Source: Phoenix dactylifera (taxonomy: Eukaryota > Streptophyta > Magnoliopsida > Arecales > Arecaceae). From it: a DNA stretch of 64,000 bases. Shown here in pieces: positions 1 to 9,526 of this stretch. The position numbers and the translations under genes were made by a program. Position 1 is the first letter of the stretch; every line of letters begins with the position of its first letter. The notes beneath the pieces were generated by a model, which saw only the letters and a program-made list of their open reading frames with translations, searched no databases and was not told the DNA's origin. Location: NCBI RefSeq assembly GCF_009389715.1, contig NC_052399.1:16681646-16745645 (forward strand). Direction: 5' to 3'.

Positions 1-688
1 ACCCCTCAGAGGGAGCGCGGGCCAATAGGCAGGTTATTACCGACGGTTTTCGTAGTTATTGTTCTCGGACTCTGCCGAGGCTTCGGTGAGCAAGGCTGGG
101 TTTCCAGAGATTGCCTTGGTACCCGCGTTTGGCTGGCACATTCGTGGCCGGGACCACTTTTTCAGCCGGACGTAGGAGCTTACGTCGAAGAGCCGAGTTG
201 GGCACTGATTTATGAAATCCTCTGTACCAGTTTCGGAGGCTTGACGAACGGTGCATGCATAATGTAATTAGGAGGTCGATCCTAAGCCGACCCGTTAGAG
301 AGGCCCGACTTTGGGGCGAGATAAGGCTCCAACATTAAGATTCCGCTCAGTAATATGTAAATAAAATTTGACAAGGAGGGCGTCCAGTTGAATGTACCTC
401 TTTCATTCTCAGAGTTATGCTTCGCATGGTGGAGTAGGCTGCTTCCCTTCCTCGTCGACCTGCGGAGTCATTTTTGACTTTAAGGGGGCTCGGGCTTCTC
501 ACGGACCCGACAGCACCCGCCGAGGTTGAGAGGGCTTGGGGAGACTTTATTGATTTGTAGCTCTTTGCGAGGTCGAGGGAGTTTGAGACCCTGTGGTCGG
601 ACCTCGGGGCACCTCAACCTTGGTCGAGGGGTCTTGTGTCAGGTCGGCGGGTCTGCGGACGCTTTGCTGACCTGTGGTACCTCCCGAA
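1..688. other. Remaining 3' untranslated part of the Tat element
   Basis: GC-rich sequence downstream of pol. From about 500 onward it carries diverged copies of the modules that form the neighbouring tandem array. Positions 1-480 show no coding signal and no match to the 5' LTR sequence, so the 3' LTR has not yet begun. Confidence 0.5.
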
Positions 689-1838
689 GTCGAGGGAGTC
701 TGATTCTCTACGGTCGACCCTCGGGGCATCCCGACCTTAGTCGAGGGGGCGCTACGGGGGGCCGCGAAGGTACTATCCCGTTGTTGGTGATGAGCGCCAC
801 GGGGGGCCGCGAAGGTACTACCCCGTCTTCCCGAAGTGTCGAGGGGTCTGGGCACGCACTGTCGACACTCGGGGCATCTCGACCTTAGTCGAGGGATCGC
901 TCGCTTCGGGGATCGGGGATCGTCGACCGCTCCTGGGGGTCCACTTCGTGGCGCCCCAGGTGGAGCCGCCCTTTCCACCCCTCATGGCGCCTTTCCGAGG
1001 TCGAGGGAGTCTGGTTCTCTACGGTCGACCCTCGGGGCATCCCGACCTTAGTCGAGGGGGCGCTACGGGGGGCCGCGAAGGTACTACCCCGTTGTTGGTG
1101 ATGAGCGCCACGGGGGGCCGCGAAGGTACTACCCCGTCTTCCCGAAGTGTCGAGGGGTCTGGGTACGCACTGTCGACACTCGGGGCATCTCGACCTTAGT
1201 CGAGGGATCGCTCGCTTCGGGGATCGGGGATCGTCGACCGCTCCTGGGGGTCCACTTCGTGGCGCCCCAGGTGGAGCCACCCTTTCCACCCCTCACGGCG
1301 CCTTCCTGAGGTCGAGGGAGTCTGGTTCTCTACGGTCGACCCTCGGGGCATCCCGACCTTAGTCGAGGGGGCGCTACGGGGGGCCGCGAAGGTACTACCC
1401 CGTTGTTGGTGATGAGCGCCACGGGGGGCCGCGAAGGTACTACCCCGTCTTCCCGAAGTGTCGAGGGGTCTGGGCACGCACTGTCGACACTCGGGGCATC
1501 TCGACCTTAGTCGAGGGATCGCTCGCTTCGGGGATCGGGGATCGTCGACCGCTCCTGGGGGTCCACTTCGTGGCGCCCCAGGTGGAGCCACCCTTTCCAC
1601 CCCTCACGGCGCCTTTCCGAGGTCGAGGGAGTCTGGTTCTCTACGGTCGACCCTCGGGGCATCCCGACCTTAGTCGAGGGGGCGCTACGGGGGGCCGCGA
1701 AGGTACTACCCCGTTGTTGGTGATGAGCGCCACGGGGGGCCGCGAAGGTACTACCCCGTCTTCCCGAAGTGTCGAGGGGTCTGGGCACGCACTGTCGACA
1801 CTCGGGGCATCTCGGCCTAAGTCGAGGAATCCTGCTCC
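689..1838. repeat. 311-bp tandem array in the 3' UTR of the Tat element (about 3.7 units)
   Basis: Units start at 689, 1000 and 1311, with a partial fourth at 1622, an exact 311-bp period and very few mismatches. Each unit is itself composite: a module GGGGGGCCGCGAAGGTACTA occurs twice about 49 bp apart, and a module GTCGA-CTCGGGGCATC-CGACCTTAGTCGAGGG also occurs twice in diverged form. Diverged copies of the second module continue on both sides, near 568-640 and 1874-1940. ORFs seen in several frames here result from the repeat period and GC richness and are not genes. Tat-lineage elements are known for tandem repeats between pol and the 3' LTR. Confidence 0.9.
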
Positions 1839-2050
1839 ATTCCACGTCTCATCGTCTTGCGATTCTTCCCGAGGTCGAGGGAGTTTGGGACTCTACGGTC
1901 GAGCCTCGAGGCATCCCGATTTTGGCCGGGGAATCTGAGGATCACAGACGACCCAATATTAAAAGAGGATTACAGCTATCAAGGTGAGAGAAATATTTGC
2001 AGAAAAAGGAGCTGAGTCCATTGTCCTGATTGTTTTGAACCCTTAGGGTT

Positions 2051-5000
2051 TCATTGGTAATACATCCGTAGATTCTCGGAGTTCCAGCTTCGTGGGATCA
2101 GAGTCCTCTCCAGGGACTTCAATTTGTACGCCCCTGGTCGTTGTACCCGGGCGATTTGATACGGCCCTTCCCAATTTGGGGCGAGCTTTCCTTGCTCGGT
2201 CGGTTGAGAAGCCTCGGCTCTCCTGAGGACGAGGTCCCCTACTTTGAAGAGCTTGGGCTTGACTCTGGAGTTGTAGTATTGGGCTGTTCGCTGTTGGTAT
2301 CTCGCCATGCGAACCCGGGCGATCTCTCTCGTTTCTTCGACAAGGTCCAAGTTGCTCCTTAGCTGGGAAGAGTTGGTGTCGGGGTCGTAATGCTCCACTC
2401 TGGGAGAAGGCAGGCCGATTTCCAACGGGATGACGGCCTCAGTGCCGTATGCTAGGTTGAAGGGGGTCTCTCCCGTGGGTAGTCGGAACGTGGTCCGGTA
2501 CGCCCAAAGGACATTGTACAAGTCCTCGACCCACTGTCCTTTGGACCGATTAAGCCTAGCTTTAAGTCCCTGCAAAATAGTTCGGTTAGTTACCTCAGTT
2601 TCCCCGTTTGTCTGGGGGTGAGCGACCGAGGTGAAACGGTGATCAATGCCGAGTTCAGAGCAAAATTCCCTGAAATGAACATTGTCAAATTGTCGACCAT
2701 TGTCAGATATAAGGATACGGGGTAGTCCGAATCTGCAGATTATGGACTTCCACACGAAGTCCCGCATCTTCTGCTCGGTGATCCGGGCAACGGGTTCGGC
2801 CTCGACCCATTTGGTGAAGTAGTCGATGGAGACGACCAGGAACTTTCTCTGTCCGGTGGCCAGGGGAAAGGGCCCCAGGATGTCGATCCCCCATTGGGCA
2901 AACGGCCAGGGGGCGATGATGGAGGTCAGCAGGGCTGAAGGTCGGCGCTGGATATTGGCGTTTCGTTGGCACCGATCGCACTTGCGGACGAAATCTGTTG
3001 CGTCCTTCTGGAGTGTGGGCCAGTAGTATCCCTGCCGCAGGATCTTATGGGCCAAGGCTCGACCCCCTAGGTGATTTCCGCAGATCCCTTCATGGACCTC
3101 TCGGAGGGCGTAGTCCGCCTCGGAGGGGCGGAGGCATCTGAGAAGGGGAGAAGTAAATGATTGTCGATAGAGTTTATTCTCGTACAAGACATACCGGGGA
3201 GCCTGGCGCTTGATTCGACGAGCCTCCGTCTCGTCATGAGGTAGGGTTCCGTCCTGAAGGTAGCAGATGAGCCCATCGATCCAACTTGGCTCGGAGTCGA
3301 CGTACATGGTAGGCTCGGGTTCCTCCGTGCTGGGGGTCTGAAGATACTCGAGCTCTGTTCCCTTGGGAAGCTCGCTCATGCGGGAGGTGGCCAGTTTGGA
3401 TAGCTGGTCTGCCCTGAGGTTTTCCGCTCTGGGAATGTACCGAATATTAAAAGAATTCAGGGCAGATGTGAGTTCCCGCACCTTTTGGAGATACTTTTGC
3501 ATGGATGGCCCTTTAGCTTCAAAATCTCCTTGGACCTGGTTCACCACCAACTGGGAGTCGCTGAAGGCCGTCAGATCTCCCACTTTTAGTTCTCTCGCCA
3601 GCTTGAGCCCGGCGATGAGAGCCTCATACTCGGCCTCATTGTTCGAGGCCGGGAACTCGAGGCGCAGAGCTTGCTCAGCCACCACTCCATCTGGACTGGT
3701 GAGGATAAGTCCGGCCCCGCTGCCCCCCGGGGTCGAAGACCCATCCGAGTGCAGGACCCATGGCTGCTTCGGGGTCTCCTCCACGGACTCAGATGGCAGC
3801 TCGGGGTCGTCCGGAAGGGTGCACTCCACGATGAAGTCGGCGAGTATCTGAGCTTTGATAGCCGGCCTGGGCCGATATTCGAGGTCGAATTTTTCGAGCT
3901 CGACCGCCCATTTGGCGACCCTCCCCGCACGATCCGACCTCTGCAATATTTGCTTCATGGGCTGGTCGGTCAATATAGCTATCGTGTGGGCTTGGAAGTA
4001 AGGCCTGAGTCTCCGAGCCGAGATGATGAGAGCGAAGATGGTCTTCTCAAGTTTAGAATATCGGGTCTCGGCATCCCTGAGAACCCGGCTGGTGTAATAG
4101 ACCGGCTTTTGGAGCTTGTCCTCTTCCCGGATGAGAACTGAGCTCACTGCGGCTGGGGAGACGGCCAGATATAAGTAAAGGACCTCGCCTTTCCGGGGCT
4201 TGGTGAGCAGCGGGGGAGAAGCCAGAAGGCTCCGAAGCTCTTCAAAGGCCTGCTGGCATTCTTCTGTCCACCGGAAATCTTTCGGCCGTTTGAGGCTCTT
4301 GAAGAAGGGGAGGCAACGCTCGGCCGACCGAGAGACGAACCTTCCCAGGGCGGCTACCCGCCCCGCGAGCCGCTGCACCTCCTTAACTGTCTTTGGAGGC
4401 GACATCTCTTGCAGTGCCCGGATTTTCTCCGGGTTGGCCTCAATTCCGCGCTGGGTCACTATGAAACCCAGGAACTTGCCCGAGGTGACCCCAAACGCGC
4501 ACTTCGCCGGATTGAGTTTCATTTGATATTTTCTGAGCTTGGCGAACGTCTCGTCGAGATCGGCTATGTGGTGTTCCGCCGCTCGGCTCTTCACCAACAT
4601 GTCGTCCACGTAGACTTCCATGTTCCGGCCGATCTGGTCTTTAAAAATCTGGCTGACCAGCCTCTGATAGGTGGCCCCAGCGTTTTTCAGGCCAAAGGGC
4701 ATCACCTTATAGCAGTAGGTGCCCTTGTCGGTGATGAAGGCCGTCTTCTCCTCGTCTTCTGGCGCCATTCGGATTTGATTGTATCCTGAAAAGGCGTCCA
4801 TAAAAGTTAGCAGTTGGTGTCCCGAGGTGGAGTCGACGAGTTGGTCGATGCTCGGGAGGGGGAAACTGTCTTTTGGGCAGGTCTCGTTCAGGTCGGTGTA
4901 GTCCACACACATACGCCATTTTCCGTTGGCCTTCTTTACGAGGACTATGTTGGCGAGCCAGTCCGGGTAGGAGACCTCCCGGATGAAGCCGGCTCCGAGG

Positions 5001-7498
5001 AGTTTGTCCACCTCCTCGGCCGCAGCTCGTTGTCGCTCGGGGGCGGAGCCTCTTTTCTTCTGCTTTACAGGCTTGCTGGTTGGTTTCACCTGAAGTCGGT
5101 GGACCATGACCTCAGGGTCAATTCCTGGCACGTCCGCGGGCGACCAGGCGAAGACATCGGCATTATCCCGCAGGAAGCTGACGAGGCGATCCCTCTCATG
5201 GGCGCCGAGGCCGGAGCCGACCTGCACGGTTAGCTCGGGAAAATTTTCTCGTAGTGGGATTTGAATAAGGAGCTCACCGGGCTCTACTTGCTTCTTCCAG
5301 GGGGTGTCCCTCGCATCGAGGGTTTCTATGGGGAGTGAAGGGCGCGTCGGGCGGTCTGGCGCCTCAGCTGGTTGTTTCACTGTGTGGGCCGCCATGTAGC
5401 ATTGCTTGGCGACCAGTTGGTCTCCGCGGACCTCGCCTACTCCTTGGTCGGTGGGGAACCGCATGAGTAAATGGCGAGTTGAAACCACGGCTCGAAGGGT
5501 GTTTAACCCTGGGCGCCCAAGGATGGCGTTGTAGACCGAGGGCAGACGGACCACCAGGAAGTCCATCCTTACAGTGCTCTCCCGGGGGGCGAGGCCAACT
5601 GTGACAAGGAAGCTAGCCTCACCTTCAACCGAGACCGCATCTCCGGTAAACCCGACTAGCGGGGCACTGATTCTCCGGAGATGTCCTTCTGTCAACCCCA
5701 TTTTTTGGTAGGCGTGGTAGTACAAAATGTTGGCTGAACTTCCATTGTCAACTAGGACACGCTTTACATCAAACCTATTTACAATCATTGAGATGACCAC
5801 AGCGTCATCGTGAGGGGTCTCGACCCCTTCTAAGTCCTCGTCCGAGAACGAGATGACTTCATCGGTACGTGGGCGCTTCGGGGGTGTTCCCTGGGCGGCC
5901 GTTCCTGCCGAGGCCCGCCCGATCATGTTGATGGTGCCGGCGATGGGCCTGTTGTCGCCTGGATTTTCGGTTGGTGCGACATTCTCCGCCGGCCTTCTTT
6001 CCTCAGGTCGATTCCTCACGAACCGGTTGAGTACTCCCCGTCGGATGAGCGCTTCTATCTCGTCCCGGAGTTGGAAGCAGTCCTCCGTGTCGTGCCCACG
6101 GTCTCGGTGGAAGCGGCAATACTTCCTGGTATTTCGGGGGAATCCCGTGTCTCGCATAGGAGGCGGGGGTCGGAAGAAGTCCCGACCCTCAATTTCCATC
6201 AGGATCTCGGCCCGGGGAGCATTAACGGGTGTATAGTTCTCGTACCTCGCCTGGTACATCCGGGGCCGTGGTGGAGACCTCGGACGAGGAGGTGTCCTCT
6301 GCTGAGGTCGCCCCTGCTGACGGGGCGGACTCCTCAGTCTGGGGAGATTTTTCTCTCTGCGGGGCGACCGGCTCCTTTGTCGGCCGCATTCCTCGCGGCG
6401 TTTCTTCTGTTTCTTCGAGGCGGGCTCAATTGCTCCCCGCCTGGAGGCGACTGCCTCCTCGGCCTTGGCGTACTTCCGGGCTCGGGCCAGCATTTCGGTG
6501 AAGTCGGCCGGGAAGCTTTTCTCGATGGAGAAGAGGAATCGGTAAGAGCGAACCCCAGTCTTCAAAGCCGACATGGCTATCGACTGGTCTAGCTCGCGAA
6601 CCTCCCATGTGGCGGCGGTAAAGCGGTCCAGGTACTCTTTGAGGGACTCCCCCTCCTTCTGCTTGATGTCCAGGAGGGAGTCTGATGTCCGTCGCTGGCG
6701 CCGGCTGGCAGCAAAGTTGGTGGCGAACTGCCTGCCGAGCTGCTCAAAAGAGGACACCGTGTTCGGCTTCAGTCCGGAAAACCAAAGCCGGGCGGTCCCT
6801 CGGAGGGTTGCTGGGAAGGCCTTGCAGAGTATGGCCTCCGAGGACCCTTGTAGGGCCATGAGGGCCCGATAACTCTCCAGGTGGTCAAGGGGGTCGGTGA
6901 TTCCGCTGTAGGGCTCCACCTGAGGCATTTTGAACCTCGCGGGAACCGGCTCGTCCTCGATCTGGCGGGAGAAGGGGGACTTGGTAGTGAACTCAAGGTC
7001 CCCTTCCTGTCTTGCCTTCTTGCTGTGGAGTGCCGCGATCTGGCGCTCCAGATGCTCAACTTTTCGGTCAAGCTCCCCCACCCGTGGGATTGTCGCTGTG
7101 GTTTGCGCCAGCCCACGGCGGTCCGGGGCTGACTCCGCCTCAGAGAGTTGGGGTCTCCGGTCGAAACCTTCTCCCGGTGACTCTCTCTGGGGAGAAGCTC
7201 GTTCTCCATTGTTGGCTCTGGAGGAGCCATGCAAATTTTGGCTGGGGAGAACCGGGCCGTTGGGGAGACACTCCGGCGGGGCCTGGGCCTGCGGGGGAAG
7301 TGAGGGTAAAGCCTCCTCGCGCCGTAGACCTTGAACGACGGCGGCCAGGGCCTGGACTTGCTGCACCAGGGCGTTAAACTGTTCCGGCTGGACCTGAGGA
7401 ACTGGATCAGCTGGAGTTGGAGAATTCTGGACGGAGTGTCCAGGACTTTGCGGGGGACGCCGGGAGATGTTAGAGGCTCCCTTACTTCTCAACTTCAT
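2051..7498 (-). CDS. Gag-Pol polyprotein of the Tat retrotransposon
   Basis: This is a 1815-aa polyprotein. The ORF is open 51 codons further upstream, but that part overlaps the LTR and primer site, so I start at the ATG at 7498, just after the primer site. Domains in order (residues from this ATG): retrotransposon Gag about 190-345; arginine-rich basic stretch about 360-415; a variant zinc knuckle at 461-474 (C-x2-H-x4-H-x4-C); aspartic protease with VDNGSSAN (catalytic D584); reverse transcriptase about 800-1000 with YVDD at 963-966; Ty3 RNase H about 1105-1210; a second RNase H about 1247-1370 (LHSDGSS and FSDSQL motifs); integrase with an HHCC zinc finger about 1469-1510 and core D1539, D1599, E1635 (D-35-E). 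It ends in NSENLRMYYQ with no chromodomain. It supplies all functions for copy-and-paste transposition. Overlapping ORFs in other frames are shadows of this gene. Confidence 0.93.
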   Translation of the reverse strand: MKLRSKGASNISRRPPQSPGHSVQNSPTPADPVPQVQPEQFNALVQQVQALAAVVQGLRREEALPSLPPQAQAPPECLPNGPVLPSQNLHGSSRANNGERASPQRESPGEGFDRRPQLSEAESAPDRRGLAQTTATIPRVGELDRKVEHLERQIAALHSKKARQEGDLEFTTKSPFSRQIEDEPVPARFKMPQVEPYSGITDPLDHLESYRALMALQGSSEAILCKAFPATLRGTARLWFSGLKPNTVSSFEQLGRQFATNFAASRRQRRTSDSLLDIKQKEGESLKEYLDRFTAATWEVRELDQSIAMSALKTGVRSYRFLFSIEKSFPADFTEMLARARKYAKAEEAVASRRGAIEPASKKQKKRREECGRQRSRSPRREKNLPRLRSPPRQQGRPQQRTPPRPRSPPRPRMYQARYENYTPVNAPRAEILMEIEGRDFFRPPPPMRDTGFPRNTRKYCRFHRDRGHDTEDCFQLRDEIEALIRRGVLNRFVRNRPEERRPAENVAPTENPGDNRPIAGTINMIGRASAGTAAQGTPPKRPRTDEVISFSDEDLEGVETPHDDAVVISMIVNRFDVKRVLVDNGSSANILYYHAYQKMGLTEGHLRRISAPLVGFTGDAVSVEGEASFLVTVGLAPRESTVRMDFLVVRLPSVYNAILGRPGLNTLRAVVSTRHLLMRFPTDQGVGEVRGDQLVAKQCYMAAHTVKQPAEAPDRPTRPSLPIETLDARDTPWKKQVEPGELLIQIPLRENFPELTVQVGSGLGAHERDRLVSFLRDNADVFAWSPADVPGIDPEVMVHRLQVKPTSKPVKQKKRGSAPERQRAAAEEVDKLLGAGFIREVSYPDWLANIVLVKKANGKWRMCVDYTDLNETCPKDSFPLPSIDQLVDSTSGHQLLTFMDAFSGYNQIRMAPEDEEKTAFITDKGTYCYKVMPFGLKNAGATYQRLVSQIFKDQIGRNMEVYVDDMLVKSRAAEHHIADLDETFAKLRKYQMKLNPAKCAFGVTSGKFLGFIVTQRGIEANPEKIRALQEMSPPKTVKEVQRLAGRVAALGRFVSRSAERCLPFFKSLKRPKDFRWTEECQQAFEELRSLLASPPLLTKPRKGEVLYLYLAVSPAAVSSVLIREEDKLQKPVYYTSRVLRDAETRYSKLEKTIFALIISARRLRPYFQAHTIAILTDQPMKQILQRSDRAGRVAKWAVELEKFDLEYRPRPAIKAQILADFIVECTLPDDPELPSESVEETPKQPWVLHSDGSSTPGGSGAGLILTSPDGVVAEQALRLEFPASNNEAEYEALIAGLKLARELKVGDLTAFSDSQLVVNQVQGDFEAKGPSMQKYLQKVRELTSALNSFNIRYIPRAENLRADQLSKLATSRMSELPKGTELEYLQTPSTEEPEPTMYVDSEPSWIDGLICYLQDGTLPHDETEARRIKRQAPRYVLYENKLYRQSFTSPLLRCLRPSEADYALREVHEGICGNHLGGRALAHKILRQGYYWPTLQKDATDFVRKCDRCQRNANIQRRPSALLTSIIAPWPFAQWGIDILGPFPLATGQRKFLVVSIDYFTKWVEAEPVARITEQKMRDFVWKSIICRFGLPRILISDNGRQFDNVHFREFCSELGIDHRFTSVAHPQTNGETEVTNRTILQGLKARLNRSKGQWVEDLYNVLWAYRTTFRLPTGETPFNLAYGTEAVIPLEIGLPSPRVEHYDPDTNSSQLRSNLDLVEETREIARVRMARYQQRTAQYYNSRVKPKLFKVGDLVLRRAEASQPTEQGKLAPNWEGPYQIARVQRPGAYKLKSLERTLIPRSWNSENLRMYYQ

Positions 7499-7511
7499 GA
7501 CTGCTACTCGG

Positions 7512-7529
7512 TCCCTTCCTCTAGCGCCA
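7512..7529 (-). other. Probable primer binding site
   Basis: Two nucleotides inside the 5' LTR the minus strand reads TGGCGCTAGAGGAAGGGA. A TGG start is expected for pairing with a tRNA 3' CCA end. I cannot assign the tRNA: TGGCGC resembles the start of tRNA-Asp-type sites but the remainder does not. Confidence 0.55.
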
Positions 7530-7788
7530 ACTGTTGCTGGAAATTGGACCCGGGGGCAATCTTCGGTCGAAGAGAGGGAGCGGATGTGAGTTTTCACGGC
7601 GGGGCGGTGGTCCGTCGGCGGGCGGCGTCCTCTGTCTGGGTGCCTGCACACGAACCGGTGGCCGGGTTTTCCGGCGCCGGCCCTCCGACGGTCAAGTCAG
7701 TGAGGGGGGCAAATAGTATGGAGAAGGAAGATAAACAGTGAATTTTTGGGGGTACCAATGTTCCCTCCTCTTGAGAGGCCAAGGCTCC

Positions 7789-7796
7789 CTTTTATA
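7789..7796 (-). promoter_or_regulatory. TATA box in the LTR
   Basis: The minus strand reads CATATAAAAGGG here. Transcription would start about 30 nt downstream, near 7760, and so define the U3/R boundary inside the LTR. Confidence 0.6.
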
Positions 7797-8010
7797 TGCG
7801 GGGGTCGGTTTACCTGTGATGTAACAGGGAGAGGCCGTAGTATGGCTCGGCATGTTGTTCAGGTCGGTGCTCGGTCAGGCGAATCATTGCACTGATGTTG
7901 GCGGTATGGCCGAGATCAGAGACTTATCATAGTCGACTAGACCCTGCTGGGTCGATTTGCCATGGAGAGCTGGGGATCCGTAGATGTCAGGAGCCACGCG
8001 CATTTATTAT

Positions 8011-8118
8011 GGAGTAAGCCGGAGATCCGCATTAATGGTGGAGTAAGCCGGAGATCCGTATTAATGGTGGAGTAAGCCGGAGATCCGCATTTATTGTTGA
8101 GTGTGCCGGAAGATTACA
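8011..8118 (-). repeat. 29-bp tandem repeat in LTR U3
   Basis: Three near-identical 29-bp units start at 8011, 8040 and 8069, each with the core GGAGTAAGCCGGAGATCC. A decayed fourth unit starts at 8098. The array lies about 215-320 bp upstream of the LTR TATA box, where retrotransposon enhancers often sit. An enhancer role is inference. Confidence 0.75.
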
Positions 8119-8330
8119 GCGGCCATGCGCAATAAATGCCGGAGGGATGTTAGAGTACGGTCCTCGGACATCGGGGTTTCTCTTAGGTCGGAGGTCTCGG
8201 GGTCGGTCGTCTCGTGGCCGAGCGTTCCGAGGTCGGACGCCGACTTCTGCTGTCCGGGGTCGGAGGTTGTACGGCTTCTCTGGGGCATTTATGTCATTTG
8301 GGGGGAAACTTTATTCCCCCCAACATTGGA

Positions 8331-9523
8331 TGAGGCCGAGCTGTTGGACGCGTAGGGATGGAGAAATATGTTATTAGGAGGAGACTTCTGCGTTCAAAGT
8401 CTAGACGATATGCCAAGCTGCCTTCGTCCTTGACTGGGCGTTTTATTCCTCATCCTTTCCATCCGTGTATATACATATAAAAAAATTAATTTCCCACCCT
8501 CCCAAAGATCCGAGTAAAACAAAAAGTCTCCATTGACCCGTCCTAAATTTTTAGTACAATAACTTTACTAAGTTTAATTTCCGATCCTTAAGCCTCTTTC
8601 GTTTTATCAAGACCGCTCATTAGTTCCCTCTAAAAAAAATGATATAATTATAAATAAGATATATAATCGATTAAGATAGACTACAATTTATGTTTTACCA
8701 CATCCAGTAGATTTGGAGATTCAGAAATGCCGCCTCTAGTAAATATTTCATAGTAGCCGCATTAGACTATTTGTCTCTCTCACCATTCTGGAGCTATAAA
8801 TATAATTTATATATTGTTAGCTCCATATAAAAATATTCCTCTTAGAATAGATGTTGATTCAAATAACAAAAACTGTATTATAGCCATATTTAATTCTGCA
8901 CATTCAATGAATTCCACGGATAGAGAAATACATAAAGTTGAATATAGTAAAATAAGAGATTAAAAAAATTTGTTGAAATTATTTATTTGAAATTTTTTTA
9001 AAAGCTAATTATATATATTTTTTCTCTATTGGGACAATAAAGCTCTTATGCTGATCGCTAAACTTGTTCGAGAGATAAAATAGAACCAACATCCATATTT
9101 TTTATCAGAGGTTGAATTGATCGAAAGAAGAAGACTTAGGCCAAAAAGGGTACATTTTCAGAAATTGAAATTTTTATGGAAGAGAAGTAAATGAAATGTT
9201 TTCATAAAAAATTTCATAAAATTGAGAATAAATTTTTATTCTGCACACATCGGATTATGAATTAGTAACTGCATCTAATCTCTGAAAAAGTTCCAAGTAT
9301 GTTGAACTTTCAAAAATGCCATATCTCATAAATTTGTCGTGCATTCTATAATACATGACGACACTGTTATCCCAAAGTCTACTGCATACGGAATTGGATA
9401 AAAAATGGGAACTTAATTTTCACTTTGTGACGGATCTAAATTACATCCAATTTAGATATGGTTAAACTTAAGCATAAGGCAGATTTTGATAGGCCAATGG
9501 AGAATATGGATGGGATTTTCTCT
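8331..9523. other. AT-rich spacer, no gene seen
   Basis: Sequence changes abruptly from the GC-rich retrotransposon to AT-rich DNA with many stops in all frames. No gene, RNA or clear repeat structure was recognised. Confidence 0.6.
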
Positions 9524-9526
9524 TTA

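Larger units (their letters stand above)
1..8325 (-). mobile_element. Ty3/gypsy LTR retrotransposon, Tat lineage, 5' LTR to 3' UTR (3' LTR outside window)
   Basis: The element reads right to left: 5' LTR (7532-8325), primer binding site, one long gag-pol ORF (7498-2051), then at least 2 kb of GC-rich 3' untranslated sequence with a tandem array. Placement in the Tat lineage rests on a second, archaeal-type RNase H domain between the Ty3 RNase H and the integrase, the absence of a chromodomain, and the tandem array between pol and the 3' LTR. The ORF has no stop or frameshift, so the insertion looks young. The 5 bp beyond the LTR are TTGGA (8326-8330); the matching target duplication and the 3' LTR would lie before position 1. 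Base composition (GC-rich) contrasts sharply with the AT-rich flank. Confidence 0.9.
7532..8325 (-). repeat. 5' LTR of the Tat element (794 bp)
   Basis: In element orientation the LTR starts TGTTGGGGGG at 8325 and ends CCAGCAACA at 7532, giving a 5-bp terminal inverted repeat TGTTG/CAACA with the usual TG...CA ends. The 3' boundary was chosen because a primer-binding-like sequence starting TGGCGC follows after 2 nt and the gag ATG follows shortly after. A TATA box at 7789-7796 leaves about 230 bp for R plus U5. No second LTR copy is in the window, so the boundaries rest on motif logic rather than LTR-LTR comparison. Confidence 0.7.

Noticed and set aside
526..1987. Many overlapping ORFs on both strands in the tandem array
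   Set aside because: They repeat with the 311-bp period, are biased by GC content, and have no domain.
7498..7651. Upstream ATG extending gag-pol by 51 codons
   Set aside because: It would place coding sequence in the LTR and primer binding site; the ATG at 7498 directly follows the primer site.
2141..7741. Plus-strand ORFs up to 173 aa opposite gag-pol
   Set aside because: They are antisense shadows of a complete, domain-verified polyprotein.
8011..8118. CRISPR-like array of 29-bp repeats
   Set aside because: The units are directly adjacent without spacers, inside a plant LTR.
7759..8325. Shorter 5' LTR ending at 7759 (TGTT...AACA)
   Set aside because: It would leave only about 30 nt after the TATA box; the boundary at 7532 has a longer terminal match and a better primer site.
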